A DNA stretch of 64,000 nt, from positions 806,001-870,000 of the forward strand of contig NW_026516666.1 in the NCBI RefSeq assembly GCF_025766255.1, read 5' to 3'. The DNA is from Zychaea mexicana. Lineage: Eukaryota; Mucoromycota; Mucoromycetes; Mucorales; Lichtheimiaceae. Of this stretch, positions 22,116 through 34,730 are shown in pieces; positions within the stretch are counted from its first letter, which is position 1; every line of letters begins with the position of its first letter. The notes under the pieces are model-generated. The model searched no databases and had not been told where the DNA came from. It saw only the letters and a list, made by a program, of their open reading frames with translations. The position numbers were made by a program, and so were the translations under genes.

Positions 22116-23766
22116 ATGGACCAGCATTCGGTGACAACACCACCGCCTCTTGCTCGTTCTAGCAGTGACGCAGCACATGTGGCGTATAACTCTAACAAAG
22201 AGCAATCACCACCACCACCACCACCACCACCAGTGCCGCCACCACAGACAACGTCGTCATCGTCGTATCCACCCCTGACAACTGAATACGATCGATACCC
22301 ACCTCCACCACCGCGTTCTTCATCGCGTTATCGTTCGGTATCACCACCTTCACACCGAGGTTCTCGTTCAACACCACCACCACCATCGTCATCATCACGA
22401 CCCGAAGAACGGCGTCATAACAGTAACAACGATGACCGATACTATCAGCGTCGCGATTATCACTATCGTCGACGATCGCGATCACGTTCACCGCCACCAA
22501 GATCACGGCAACATTCCCCTGGTTACCACTCGCCTTTGAGTCGCGAACGTTATGCACCGCCTCCTCCTCCTCCTCATCCACATTCGTCGCGTTACGCTGA
22601 TCGCTATTATGATCGAGAAAGTAGTAGTAGAAGCAATCATCGCCATGACAGATATGAAGATCGTGGAGGGTATTATAGTCAACGTCGATATCATTCTCGA
22701 TCTTCGCCACGACACCATCATCATCAAAGACACAATGTGGATCGGTAAAAAAAAAACGTTTTCACTCTACAAACACACATATATAGAGAGAGAGATACGC
22801 GTGTAATGGCTTAGAAGGTCTAACATTGATATGTGACGTGAATCTCGTTTTTGTTATCCAGAGGCACCGCACAAGATCGCAATACATCGACCACTTTATT
22901 TGTGGGCAACTTGCCATACGCCTTTGGCGAATGGAATGTAAGTCATCAGATACTACCGTGACACATGATTAGACGCGTCAATTTATTCAAATAACCCATG
23001 GTTTCTCATCCATTTTTTTCTTTAACTTGAAAGGTCGCAAACATGTTTGATCGTTACGGCAGACTTGCAAAAGTGACGGTTCCCATCGATTCCGTTACCA
23101 ATAAGAACAAAGGGTAAAGAAAAAAGATGATCATATATACTTATAAGATGTTGCTTGTATGCGTAGCCCCTTTTTTCTAACACTTTACTATTATGCCATT
23201 GTACCAAAAAAAAAAAAGATTCGCATTCGTAGAGTTTGAGGAGCGTCGTGATGCCCAAGACGCATATGACAAGTTTAACGGGTTCAGTGTGGAAGGACGA
23301 AGGCTAAAGTTGGATTGGGATATTGGATTATCGAAAAAAGACGAACATCGTCATCACCATCGAGGCGGCAGCGGTAGCAGTAGTAGTGGAGGATATCACC
23401 ATTATAGCCAGCCTCCTCCTCCTCCTCCTCCTCGATATCATCGTGGATACGACGCGTCACCACCGCGTCTACCACGACAGCAATCACGAATGTCTTCACC
23501 ATCTGCTTTGCGTAGTCGGTAGGTATCCTGTGTAATTATATTTGAATTGTTAGGAATCCGTTTTTAACTCTTTTTTCAAAATAGATCACCGCCACCTCCA
23601 CCACGTGCTGGTTATTGTAAGCATTCAATATATGGTCTATTATTACTTTTACGAATTTCGTGTCTCTAATGTAACTCTATCAAAATCAGCAGCTACTATT
23701 ACTACTACTTCGCCCATGGAACCACGAAGCTACCGACGCGGCTCGTTCGACATGTATCGTCGCTAA
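22116..23766 (+). CDS. SR-like RNA-binding protein with one RRM
   Basis: Six exons, 22116-22744, 22862-22937, 23034-23113, 23219-23518, 23585-23616 and 23690-23766; 397 residues. The first exon codes a 209-residue P/S/R/Y/H-rich domain with poly-Pro and RS dipeptides. The RRM follows and is split over exons 2-4: RNP2 is LFVGNLPY (about 222-229) and RNP1 is KGFAFVEF (about 261-268), each with the aromatic residues needed to bind RNA. A G/S/H/P-rich tail ends in GSFDMYRR. The order RS-like, RRM, RS-like is that of splicing regulators such as Tra2 or SRSF proteins. The poly-A tract just before exon 4 serves as an unusual acceptor (A12-G), but the RNP1 motif confirms the join. Confidence 0.8.
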
Positions 23767-24082
23767 GCATCCCCCTATGCGTTGTTCTTTACTATTCTAC
23801 TACTACTGATACCGAGTATTACTTCTTCCGATCGCTTTCCCCACCCCCCCCCAAAAAAAACCAAAAGGAAAAAGAACGTCAACTTGACGAGCACTTTTAT
23901 ACAATGCGACCAACAATAATGACAATCCAAAAAAATTGTCATTTTTGTGTTAGAACACCATTGTGCCTATAAAAGCAAAAAGAAACACCAACACCAACAC
24001 CCTATCCTGTTTGAAGAAACCTTTGTGGGTTGGATCATTTAAAAAAACACGGTGGAAGGAGTGGATTATTACGAGACGTATC

Positions 24083-24125
<43 letters not shown>

Positions 24126-24507
24126 TAAAAGCATAAAGGATGGAAACAGTATAACTGCAACTACTAAGCAAAAGACCTTTAAACATGATGGATGCATTCA
24201 ACGCTCCAAAGTGGTCGAGCCATATATCCTGTAGAAAGGAAATCACCTTGTGGTATATATTATTGTCCGATCCTTTTCTTGCCACCATCCCGTACACCGT
24301 GACGCTTCGATCCTATATCTCGATTTACAAAATTGAGAGGGATTGAAAGTAAAGGATCATAGCAAGAAACGCAAGATAATTTGAAAGATGTAAGGGATTT
24401 CCTGTAAGCAAAAAAAAATCCTGGAGACGCTAGATGCGAATGCTGGTGGAAAAACAACAAGCGCAGGACTCCATTAGACGTTTCTGACTAAGAAACATGA
24501 GCTGTCA

Positions 24508-24539
<32 letters not shown>

Positions 24540-24849
24540 CTTAGCTTCAGTTGTTTGAGCAGACAACAAGCGCGTGTTGCATATAACGTTCATAGTCCTC
24601 TTGATCATCGATGAATCAGTGATTTTAAGCAAAGCACAACGAAACCACTGTACATATATGGTCGAAGAAGACGATACCCAATGACATATATATGCCACAG
24701 CATCTCCCAAAACGAGCAGTCAAGTAGATAATACAATGCCAGATTTAAACTATAGTAGCGCGCGTTTTGTCTCGTCGGTTTTTCTGATTCTTCTTTGATA
24801 CGTTACACTTCATGCGTTTCGACCTTGGTGAACATCGATTGAGGGCCTT
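23767..24849. other. intergenic stretch with trinucleotide repeats
   Basis: No supported gene. It contains the GAT array listed separately and an AGT run at about 24510-24538. Confidence 0.5.
24083..24125. repeat. GAT trinucleotide microsatellite
   Basis: About 14 uninterrupted GAT units. Confidence 0.9.
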
Positions 24850-25859
24850 TTAACAGCTCTTGGTCAGTACGGCAGATGCTTGAATAAGGACCGGATGTGG
24901 AACACTGCTTTGAGTCGTTGCATCAAGCATTATTTCCATTTCTACTGCAAGCTTGAAGTAAGTTGCACCCCTCGCCTCTGCTATATGCGGTATGTCTCGC
25001 ATTTACTTGATTGATATGATATATGTTTGGCTTAGAAAGCAACACTGCCGTATCCATCTTTACGTTCAACATAGATAAATGCATCTTGACATCCTTCGCA
25101 TCATCGGAAGTCTTCTTCTGCTTCTGCTTCAAAAACTGTATGGCTGCGGCGTGACATCACGTCAAATTAATTGAATACATGAGTAAGATCAGTATATTTA
25201 TGATTCGACTAATGGGAATGCATATTTATCTCCCTTTTGATTTGATAGCGATTATATACAAAAGGACTGCATCAAGGACGTCGGCGTGTACATCGGATTG
25301 GGTACCAGCCCTTCGTTGTGTGTGCTTTTTAACGTAGGCGGCCGCTTTGCCAGACCAAAACACTGCTTCATAAAGTACTGATACGTCAATAGGATATGAT
25401 ACCTCTTTATAAATTCTGTATACGAGTTTGAACTTACACAGTTTGACTATGTTGCGGTACCCAACACCAAATAAGAGAGCGTTTTCCAAAGCGATTCCCC
25501 TGCGATAAAAGTATCTGCATGAACAATATTTAGAAAAAGCGCTCTTTCTCATCCTTTGGTTACCAGTTGGGTTGGCAAAGTGTGAATCTTAGCAAGCCTT
25601 TTGACGGTTCTCCCAAATTTTTGCGGAAGCAAGTCATTGCGAGTGAAATCCATGCGGTTATGGGTACCGCTCTACTTATCACTGCAAATATTTGAAATAT
25701 ATATTTGGTAATAGATTTATCGGTACATACGGAGCGTTCTCCTGTAAGGATAACCATAAAACAGACTTACAAGTACTGGCAGAGCTTCTGTACTATGTCT
25801 GCAGTATCGAGACTATTCACATCACTGGGGCCGAAGCGCCTTTTCTCCTTTTTTTTTAT
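24850..25859 (-). CDS. helical protein, possibly CHMP7/Snf7-like; 5' part unresolved
   Basis: A chain of seven exons can be read on the minus strand: about 25771-25859, 25564-25671, 25438-25499, 25306-25362, 25007-25143, 24850-24951 with GT-AG borders and matching phases. The inferred protein includes SLDTADIVQKLCQYLAVPIT, then AAAYVKKHTQRRAAIQFLKQ followed by KQKKTSDDAKDVKMHLSMLN, ending VLIQASAVLTKSC. The segment with a helix of the form AxxYxKKxxxxxAIxxLKxKK resembles the start of Snf7/CHMP domains, and CHMP7 would have a helical region before it; this is a weak, eye-level similarity. Upstream an exon-like piece (DETWLTAPSSLL) is in frame but separated by a TAG at about 25860, so the 5' end is either behind an intron I did not resolve or broken. 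Several acceptors are weak (AAG). Confidence 0.35.
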
Positions 25860-26937
25860 CTAAGCTGTCCGCAATAGATGCTCGTCGTTTCCTTTACTCT
25901 CCGTCGATAGCGCTTCATAGGGTATTACTACTGCTGTTGCTGTTACTGTTGATGATGATAATAACGATGATGGAGCGGTAAGCCAAGTCTCATCACTCAA
26001 CAGGCGTATCTCGTCCTAAATCTGGCCATGCAGTTCGCTCCGATATAATACTTGTTCTTTTTATTTAAGCGCAAACGGTATACCAGTAAAGGATGCAGCA
26101 ATAAGAATTTAGCATGTTAAAGTAAAATAGAAAGTTTTCAATGTGAGAAGCAGTTTTCCCTGATCATTCTACAGTGGGCCCACTTAATTTCATAGTGACA
26201 CTTTCAGATTTTTCTTTTGCTTTGTGATATTAAGTTGTGTGAAAGTTAGCGGGATTAATGAAATACCCTTCATATCGCGCTGCTATAGTATGTGCTCTTT
26301 CAAAAGAACTGATTGATCGTGTGATATACATATATCTACATCTCTGCGTGTCCCACTATTCTAACCTGCTCCAAAACGAACGACTCCTTGGAGATTTACA
26401 ACCCATCTGTTGTATACAGCATGATCAATAACATATATTCTTTGATCCGTCACAATTCTTGCTCTTGTTGCCCTCATAACCTCAAACGCGTGCGAACAGT
26501 TCTTTTTCCAGATACATCTTGGTGTTACACGACTTAACAAATTTAAAGAAGTTGTCCCTATAAGGATAACGTAACACACAAACATCTCTTTTTATATCTT
26601 GCAGCTTTTTCAATTTTTTTTTTACATATGATATCTTAAGAACTACTATTTATTTTCGTTTAAATACGTCTAATTTACATATAATCTGAATATTTTACCA
26701 AGTTATTTTTACCATTCCCTAATGTTTTTGGAAATTATTGAGGGGTGAAAGTTAACGAATATGAAATTAGTGGGAAGCCACTGTACAATACTTTTGCATT
26801 GCTTCTTGCAGTTGATTATGAACATTTGCACTTTGTATATGTCCTGTTTGGAGGTTCGGTCTGGTGCATAGTGGAAACATGTACGTGTAACTTTATTTTT
26901 GAGAAATGCTTATGATGAATAATGTCAATGATTATTA
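25860..26937. other. intergenic stretch, possible upstream exons
   Basis: May contain the unresolved 5' exons of the gene ending at 24850. An isolated minus-strand frame at 26361-26585 has some coding character (RIVTDQRIYVIDHAVYNRW) but cannot be linked to a gene. Otherwise AT-rich. Confidence 0.35.
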
Positions 26938-29900
26938 CTACCAAGCGATTTTTCCTGTTATATGCGGTCCAGTTGCCCAGACTTTATAATTACAATCAAT
27001 CAGCTTGACAAAGATGTTGAGCCATGCTTCTCGATGGGGTGGGGCGGTGCTTGTGGATCCGGTTAAGGAAAAGGGTGCTTCAAACATATGTTTCGGTATA
27101 TGAAGCAGACCGTTACACGTAAAGTATGAATTGACGATGTTGGCATAGTATGTGGTAGATGGTAGTAGTAAATTCGTCTAAAAAGGGTGTATGTGTGAGT
27201 TTTCCTTACAATCTTGAGTAGATGCTATAGCTTTGTTACCTCTGCGTTTAAATGCGGATCTGACAGGTTTTTCTCGTTTCCTAGTTTGTCACTAAAGTGC
27301 TTTGTTTGTTCCCCAGTTACTGAGCATACAATGGCAGCCTTTACAATCGAGTCTATATGACAATACATATATCTGGTCAATACAATTTCCTATATATCGA
27401 TATGTCTTTATTTGAAATTATACCTTCTTTGCCGGAGAGATTTACGAATCCTTCAAAGTTTATGGCCAAGTCCTGCCCTACTTGAAGTACAATGGCTTGT
27501 TTTTCGCTTAACACAGGATCGACGGTGAGCTGTTTCATAGGAAGAATAGAGAGACGCACATTAGCAAGATGTTAGGTGGCGAAGAGAATTCTAGTGAGAA
27601 TACATTTCTTCCTAGATCATGATAGACGTATATAATTGGTAGCTACCTGGACATTAACAGGTTTCTGTCTTCCGAAAAAGTATCTTGGCAATTTTAACGG
27701 TTGCTCCAGCATACGGGCTGTAAATGATTGGATTTCTTGTGCACAAAGCTACGAATAATCCAAAGAAGACCAGATTCCTTGTTGAGTTCATAGTCGCGAA
27801 ATATAGTTTTACTCTTTGCTTCCCATCAGCTATAGTATATTACCGAATAATACTTAACGTCCTCACGCCTATCAAGGTCTTCCCAGCTGATCACTGTTTG
27901 GATAAATTCAAGGCAGATGTCTTGAAGTGAGGAAGGTGCAGAAATCGAGTCGACGTGCATTCGCTCATTTGCAATATTGAGTAAGGGTATTAATGCAGGG
28001 TCGACACAGAAAAATGATTCACTGTTGTTGTTTTAAAATGCGTATAATTATGTTTCTTTAGATATTAGTTTTCTTCGTGTATAATGTGCGTATCAAAGCA
28101 GAGATTTACCTAGATTTAATATATGTGCGGATCGCATGTTCATAAACAAGAGCGCAAATCTTATATGCCTCCAGATCACACAGCGTCGTATTATCCATGC
28201 CAAGAAAAGATTGAGCGACGAAATCGTACCGAGATGCTAACTCTCGGAAATGAAGACCGCATTGTTGCAGCTATAAATGATAGCACAAAAAATGAATATC
28301 AGTTCTTCTATGAAACAATCCCATTTCTTTGCTTTCCTTTAGATTTCTTCAATCCCAGTGATATTCCAGAAAAGAAACAAATTCTTACATTCTTGGCAAG
28401 TTGTTTGGTAGGCGTTGCATGATTTTGTAAAAAAAAGGATAATAGCTTGCTCATTCGTTGTGTTGTTGAAATCATTTCCATGCGAAGCTGTATATACCAT
28501 ATTTGGAATCGTCGAGCACCAGCAAGTGATTGAAATGCCTAATGTATATTTCTTCTAAGCACTATTCTCGATCACTTGAATCTCTTTCTCGAAACAGTAC
28601 CTGAAGATATGTCAAGCTGTTCAGATAGCTTTGCTGATTTTCATCCCGAGTGGTTTCTGCTAATCCCAATAGTGAAACAGCTGTGAGCCAGCACCTGCTT
28701 GCTTCAGATCGGACCTACACGAGGAAGAAATTTTTCAGTACCTCAAATCCATATACACATTCGTACGTTTCGTCTTTACATACCATTTTACCAAGACTTT
28801 CTAAGACATGATACATGATTTCGTGCCATCCGTTGCAGCCGGCTTCAGACGCAATAATGTACAAGTACCAGCCATTATTAGTGTATGTTTGCTTTCCTTG
28901 ATCCCAAGCCCCGAAATCTTCCAGGTAGTTGATGATTCTTTCAGACAACTCATGGCGTTCGCTAAAATGAATGCCTGGTGTGCGCAATAGTAGCTCTACA
29001 ATACTGACCTGTATACAAGAACACGGAGATATGATCGATTAACAAAGGGGTCCACTATACTATCCCTTCTTCTTGCTTTTGCTAAAACAAGCGGTTTCAA
29101 GTTCTTACATAAAGCCTGGGTCGATCGATGCTAGCCCCAAGCGCCTGTAAAGCTGTGCTTGGAAACCAATCCGATGTATCACGACAACCACTTGAAATCT
29201 CCAAAAGATATGGGTTGAAGAGTTGTACAGCAGCATCACCTATAAATAAACCCAATAGATTAACTGTTGTTAGACGATTTGGACAATATCTTTCTCCTTT
29301 GTTTAAAAGTATTCGTACTTTGACTTGTCACCATGCGCTCAAAATTATTACTAAAAGATGTTGTACAGGCTTCATCATCCAATAGCAGTAATAAACGCGC
29401 TTGTAACCTGAGAATGTACCGTGCCTAATTACAGTAAAAGAAAAGAAAATCTTATAAGTGTGCACCTACATTGACATTTTATTTTTTTACTTTATTTTAC
29501 CTGCTTTAAACTTAAACTGTCAAACCTTCCTTTGGCGACGAGTTGACCCAAATGTGATTCTTCAATCCGTTTGCTGAGTCGCGAAGCAATGACTTGGAGA
29601 TCGGAAACTGCTTCGCTAGACACTTTGTTACTTTCAAAGGATCGATGTACGAGTAGCCGTAGTGACGACGACGATGGTGACCGCAGTGCATTTGTTGTAT
29701 TATCTTGATGTTCAAGTGCCAGCTCAAGAATAACGGTGAGAAAACGCGCACATGCGATAGCTAGTGAGTAGTGTCCGGCGTCCAGCGCTTGGAGCAGCCG
29801 TTCTTCGCAAATATTCATGGCACGTACAAATTCTTCTCCACTTCCAGAGCGCCACGTTTCGTGCATTATAGACCAGACCAGCTGACGGTATGATCGTAAA

Positions 29901-31473
29901 AGTGTCTGTCCGCATGTATAGCGACGTTCCATCAGTGTGGTGCTGTTTGTTTCTCGATTTAGCAAGGCAAGTAGTCGCTAGTACGGGTTGAGGAAAAAGA
30001 AAAACAAATTTTAAGATCCATTTTACTATCGTCATTGCTGTGAATCGATAAACAATTCTTCTGCCACTTTTTTCGGGTTACGACTTACGTAAATATGAGA
30101 TGTATCAATTGATAGGTCGTTCTTTGCAAGTAAAGCAAGATCGTCAAGAGCGCTGAGACAGACTGCTTTTCGGGTATCATCAGAGGCGAAAATGAGCAAG
30201 CGATCCAGCTAATAGACTCATAATGAGCTATACGTATATATGTAACTCCTGCGATCATCAGCTTTTTCTTTCATACCTGCTCCTTTCGATCTAGTAAAGC
30301 TTGACTTAGCAACAAACTGAGCGTCCGTAAGGCCACCATTACTAACCGCTGGTCCGTTTCCTTATGTTCTACCAGATTGACGCATACACTTTTTGCCTGT
30401 AATCGCGTATCCACGTACATGATGACTGATATTAGACCCTTTTGGAAACCCATCCCTCATTCTTATTCATAAAAATTACCTGTCGTGCTACTGCGATATT
30501 GTGATGCATATGCCGAAACAATTGCACAAGGCGAAGCTTGATATTGATGTTGGTTTCTAAATCTAGAAGAAAATTAATGCATATCAGTATTATTGAGAAT
30601 CGCCCCCAGCCCTTACCAGCGCGTACTGTTGTTGATCAATGTTCCTCCATTTGCATATATATATTACCTCTAAGCTTTGTTTCAATAGTGGAAAACACAG
30701 TTGGCGAAAACTGGGCTGATTGTGCACAGAATCTATCGGCAGCCCAAATAGCTGCTTCAGCTTCTGCTCGATCTGATGTTTCTTCCAAACGTTGTAAAAC
30801 ACTGTAAATTTTATGTTGTAATTGCACCAAGTCAGTAATACTATTCCCAGGTTAACATTTCAGTGTCATTATTGCTGATATGACTTACGCATGTTGAACG
30901 TCGACCTTGTCTGCAATAATAACTGACATGCAACCCAATACCCTAGTCATGTGAGCTTTAAAAACTGTCATCCAGACCAAAAAAAAAACCCTCCCTCCTA
31001 TTCTCTTACCGTAAAGCAAGTGATCGAGAAACTGGATCGTTACTGTTTAAAACAGTCAAGACACGTCGCATAGCCTCCTCTATAGTGAACACCTTGATCA
31101 AATGCTGATCGGCTAGCTTGAACACTTTGTATATATAAAACTTGATCACGTTGTTGCTGGAGAACAGCAAGTTAATAAGTTTTGTAGCGCGTGCGTGAGT
31201 GCGACTTTACTTTAAAGAAAACAGAGTAGACAGTAAAGAGAATGAGAGGCGCAAGTGTTATTACCTTGCTCGAAACCAATCAGCAAGTTTTAAAATGGCA
31301 GCATTAATAACGACAGGATAAGGAAATTGATTGAATAAATCTGTAAACATGGCTAAAGCTTGGATCTGTAGGCCCTGGATGGCAATAACGACACCGTGCG
31401 GTTTCGCGTTGAACCGTGATTCAATCTCGAGTAGCGTTCTGTGTCCTTCCGATTGTTCCCGTGAGGTCGACAT
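26938..31473 (-). CDS. INTS7: Integrator complex subunit 7
   Basis: Nineteen exons on the minus strand: 31265-31473, 31010-31156, 30889-30942, 30668-30801, 30480-30562, 30277-30396, 30089-30208, 29501-29977, 29352-29424, 29109-29239, 28784-29008, 28601-28714, 28389-28538, 28110-28270, 27867-28021, 27647-27717, 27424-27529, 27240-27352, 26938-27177. Phases agree throughout and give 960 residues, close to the usual animal length (about 960). Matching blocks run from end to end: FPYPVVINAAILKLADWFR, VLNSNDPVSRSLALRVLG, AEAAIWAADRFCAQS, LFRHMHHNIAVARQ, DDTRKAVCLSALDDL, FRELASRYDFVAQSF, PLKLPRYFFG and YKVWATGPHI. INTS7 is a HEAT-repeat scaffold of Integrator, which cleaves nascent snRNA and attenuates transcription at pol II genes. 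The junction between exons 15 and 16 was chosen for phase (GTGAGG donor). Confidence 0.85.
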
Positions 31474-32364
31474 TTTTGAAAAGGAGATCAAATGCGTCCA
31501 CTTATAAACAGGGAAAAGAGAGAGAATGAGGAATGGAAGGAACCTAGAAAGAAAAACTTGAGATCGCGGCGGGAAAGGTTAGACAAGAGGAGCGTAAAAT
31601 TAATGCTGGTATATACAAGGAAACACGAGCGCGAGATACCACTGCTAAGGTATGTAACCAATAGCGGCCCAATGTCTGGCGCTCATTTTCGTTCTATAGG
31701 AGATTAGACAGGTATACATATCCGTTGCAGTTGCAACAAAAAAGATAGTCAAATATGCTTTCGATGGAGACGAGACACCAAACAGCCTCAGATGCAATAA
31801 CAGGCTAAACGTAAACACTATTACGAGCACTAATTCTTAGTTTAAGAGTAAAGAATATATGACACTATCAATAACCATGCCAAACTAACTTCCACAATTC
31901 ACTTTAAAAAATATGCTATATTTACGTTGTTAAAACTACCAACTAATACTGTTATGAGCATATTCGAGACTCCCGCAGCAAAATCTGTTACTTTAGATGT
32001 TTGGCATAACTTCATTTAAGAGTAATTTTTGTACCTGCAGCCATAATTATCGACTTGGGTTTACTCTGCCAACTTAAAATCTACTTTATTTTCCTGTTAC
32101 ATAGCTGTATATGGTGCTCTCCCTATATGCTGGGTACCTAGTATGTCCACGCCATGAAGTCTGAGCAGTACCTCGCTTTTGGAATCAGAATCTTGGTTTG
32201 TTTTAATCATTATTATATTTTTTATTATGGTATGCATGGCATTTTGTCGGAAATAGTTGTTGTCAACTTCTCGCGTCTATATGGATGTCGTATTGTATCT
32301 ATAATCGTAATACTGTATGTACACACAAAGGATGGGAAATATTATTATAGATTGATGTGGTTTT
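31474..32364. other. intergenic stretch
   Basis: Promoter region of INTS7 and 3' flank of the first P450. No gene or clear repeat seen. Confidence 0.5.
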
Positions 32365-34730
32365 CTAAGCGGTCGTTGTTCTACGTTTCATCATGACCTT
32401 GTAGCTATTGCTCTTGACAGCCAAGGTAATAAATGCGCGTCGCTCTTCAGCTGATGCGACCTCTTCCGGAATGGCCACAATGTCATATAGTTTCACCAAG
32501 TTGGCAATAGACAAGCGCATTTCTTGTTGGGCAAAAGTTTTTCCAATGCAGTTTCTCGAACTATTTAGGGTACTCATTAACACTCTTATTCTTCGACTAA
32601 AAGAAGATAGTATATCCTTTTCTTCTATTCTTCCTTCTTTTAAGATAATAAGAATACGCTTACCCGACACTGAAGGGGAAAAATGCTTCTTGGTCGGCTG
32701 CGGGATATCCTGAGTTTTCAATCCAACGTTCAGGAATCCATTTTTCGGGCTCAGGCCAATACTTTTCATCGACTTGTGCGTGATAAATGTTCGCATGCAA
32801 AATAACCTGTAATTATAGTGATAGAGAGTATCTAATAAGTAAAAACTTCAATGGTTTTAGAGCGAGAAGTGGTACTTACGCCTTTGGGAACAAATACACG
32901 GCCATCCAAGACAACATCACGGTCAGCTATGCGTTCAGCACCGCCCACAGCAATAGAATCCAGTCGTAGTGTTTCGTTAATCACAGCGTTCAAATAGGGC
33001 AAATGTTTTAATTGCTCGCTATGAAACAGCTTTTGATCCTCCTCGAACTCAACAGCGTCAATCTCCGCCTGCAATTTGGCAAATGCTTGTGGATTCTTCA
33101 TCAATTCAATCATTGCAAATCCAGTGGTGTTGCTGGTCGTTTCTGAACCGGCCACCAGGAATAAAACAGTTTCCTGGGCAATAGTATCGGCAGTCAGACG
33201 GTCTTCGGTATCGTTTGCGTGTTGTGTGTCGATCAAAATTTGGAGAATATCATCACGGCGGGCTTCTTCACCACCTAGCAGTCGTTCCATGATAATTTTT
33301 TTCATGAACTAAAGAAGATCATTACATACATGTGTAAGTGGATAATAATTGGGAAGCTTATACAGCTCGCAAAAATGTTAAGGCAACACTTACTGCCTTC
33401 AACTCGTCGTTTGCTTTCAGTATACCGCTGAAGGGGAGCATCATCAATAACACACCTAATATGGGATGGGTCACAATCTATAGAACCAAGTACATAACCA
33501 CACTACCACTTAGCATTACCGATGTAGAATTTCTCTCACTAGTATTAGACGCAAATACATTACATAAGAAGATTTCTCCATGTTCGAGCTGATTGTACGT
33601 GGCACAATGTGATCATTGCCCTCCAACATGTGGAAGGTTTTTCCGAATGCGGTTTCACCAATGATATCTAATGCCAAATACTGAAGCAGGATCCAAATAT
33701 CCACTTGACCATATCCTTTATCATTCTGTGTTTGCTCGATGTCACGGTCAATGCGTTCAATAAACGCTTGAGTGGTGCCACGCATGTATGTCTCTAGCGA
33801 GTTGAGGTATTTTACTGAGAAAGCTGGCGAAATGACACGTCTCTATAGTAGGTGTATCGTTTAGATATTAGTTTTACCAAGTTTATAGGTTTAAATTTTT
33901 CTGTTGAGTACTAAGGATGAAGGACAGTAAAGGCACTTACACGCTGCTTGTGAAATGCTTTTTCGCGGGTATTGAACAAAGTGGGAGGACTGCGACCTAT
34001 ATATATACAACATAGTGAAGACGATTTTAGAAAATTGTTAACAATATTTACTCTCACGTCTTAACCAATGGGAAAGAAATAGAATGAATACATACGCTGA
34101 AGTCTTGTGTACATGGGCCCCTTGGGCAAATCGTCCTTGAGCAAAATTTGTCGAAGCATACGCTTATCTGAAATGCCAATACGATTGGGTCCGAGACGTA
34201 CAACATCGCCATATTGGTTGCGCCATTTCTTAAGCTTTTCCCACCTGTCATTTATTGGGAGCTCACGTGTGAGTTTTCTTGTGTACTTTCCCATATCCTT
34301 TCTTTGCATGAATCCTGTGCACCTTCTCATCCATTCCTTGCCATCGTCAACAATAATGCCACTGTCAACAATAACGGCCATACTTACGAAGTGCCAGGTG
34401 GACTTTCAACCCCGGGTGCATATCGCATTTCATAAAACTTGAGACCCAATGGTCCGGGAATACCACTCAAAGGGCCAACAAAAGCATCATATAATTTCTA
34501 CATTTTATATCCAACAGCGAAAAAACGGGAGCAGCATCGTGTAAGTCATTGTTTCTTCAAAAAGCAATCATATAAGGAGCAAAGAGGGAATTGGATATAC
34601 TTGCTGAAGAAACGAGATAAGTTGCCCAGGTGATAACAGCAACTTTACCAATCTTTTCAAGATTGCATCGGTCGACTGATACAGAAGTGATTTTCTCGAA
34701 CAAATGATTGGTCAATGATGTAATATCCAT
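32365..34730 (-). CDS. cytochrome P450 (copy 1)
   Basis: Nine exons on the minus strand: 34605-34730, 34388-34497, 34244-34096, 33941-33996, 33564-33842, 33394-33477, 32880-33308, 32664-32806, 32365-32560; 523 residues. An N-terminal hydrophobic anchor (VAVITWATYLVSS) leads to a proline-rich hinge GPLSGIPGP. The I-helix oxygen-binding motif is AGSETT (about 321-326), the K-helix ExxR is ETLR, PERW is present and the haem loop is FSVGSRNCIG with Cys at about 463. All catalytic features are intact, so it should be an active ER-bound monooxygenase; the substrate is unknown. Intron 1 begins with GC (GCAAGT), where both paralogues have GTAAGT. Intron positions are identical to the other two P450 genes in this window. 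Confidence 0.9.

Noticed and set aside
22192..22710. 172-codon frame on the minus strand
   Set aside because: It is antisense to the RS/Pro-rich exon of the RRM protein; its D/V-rich composition is the complement of the Arg/Ser/Pro codons.
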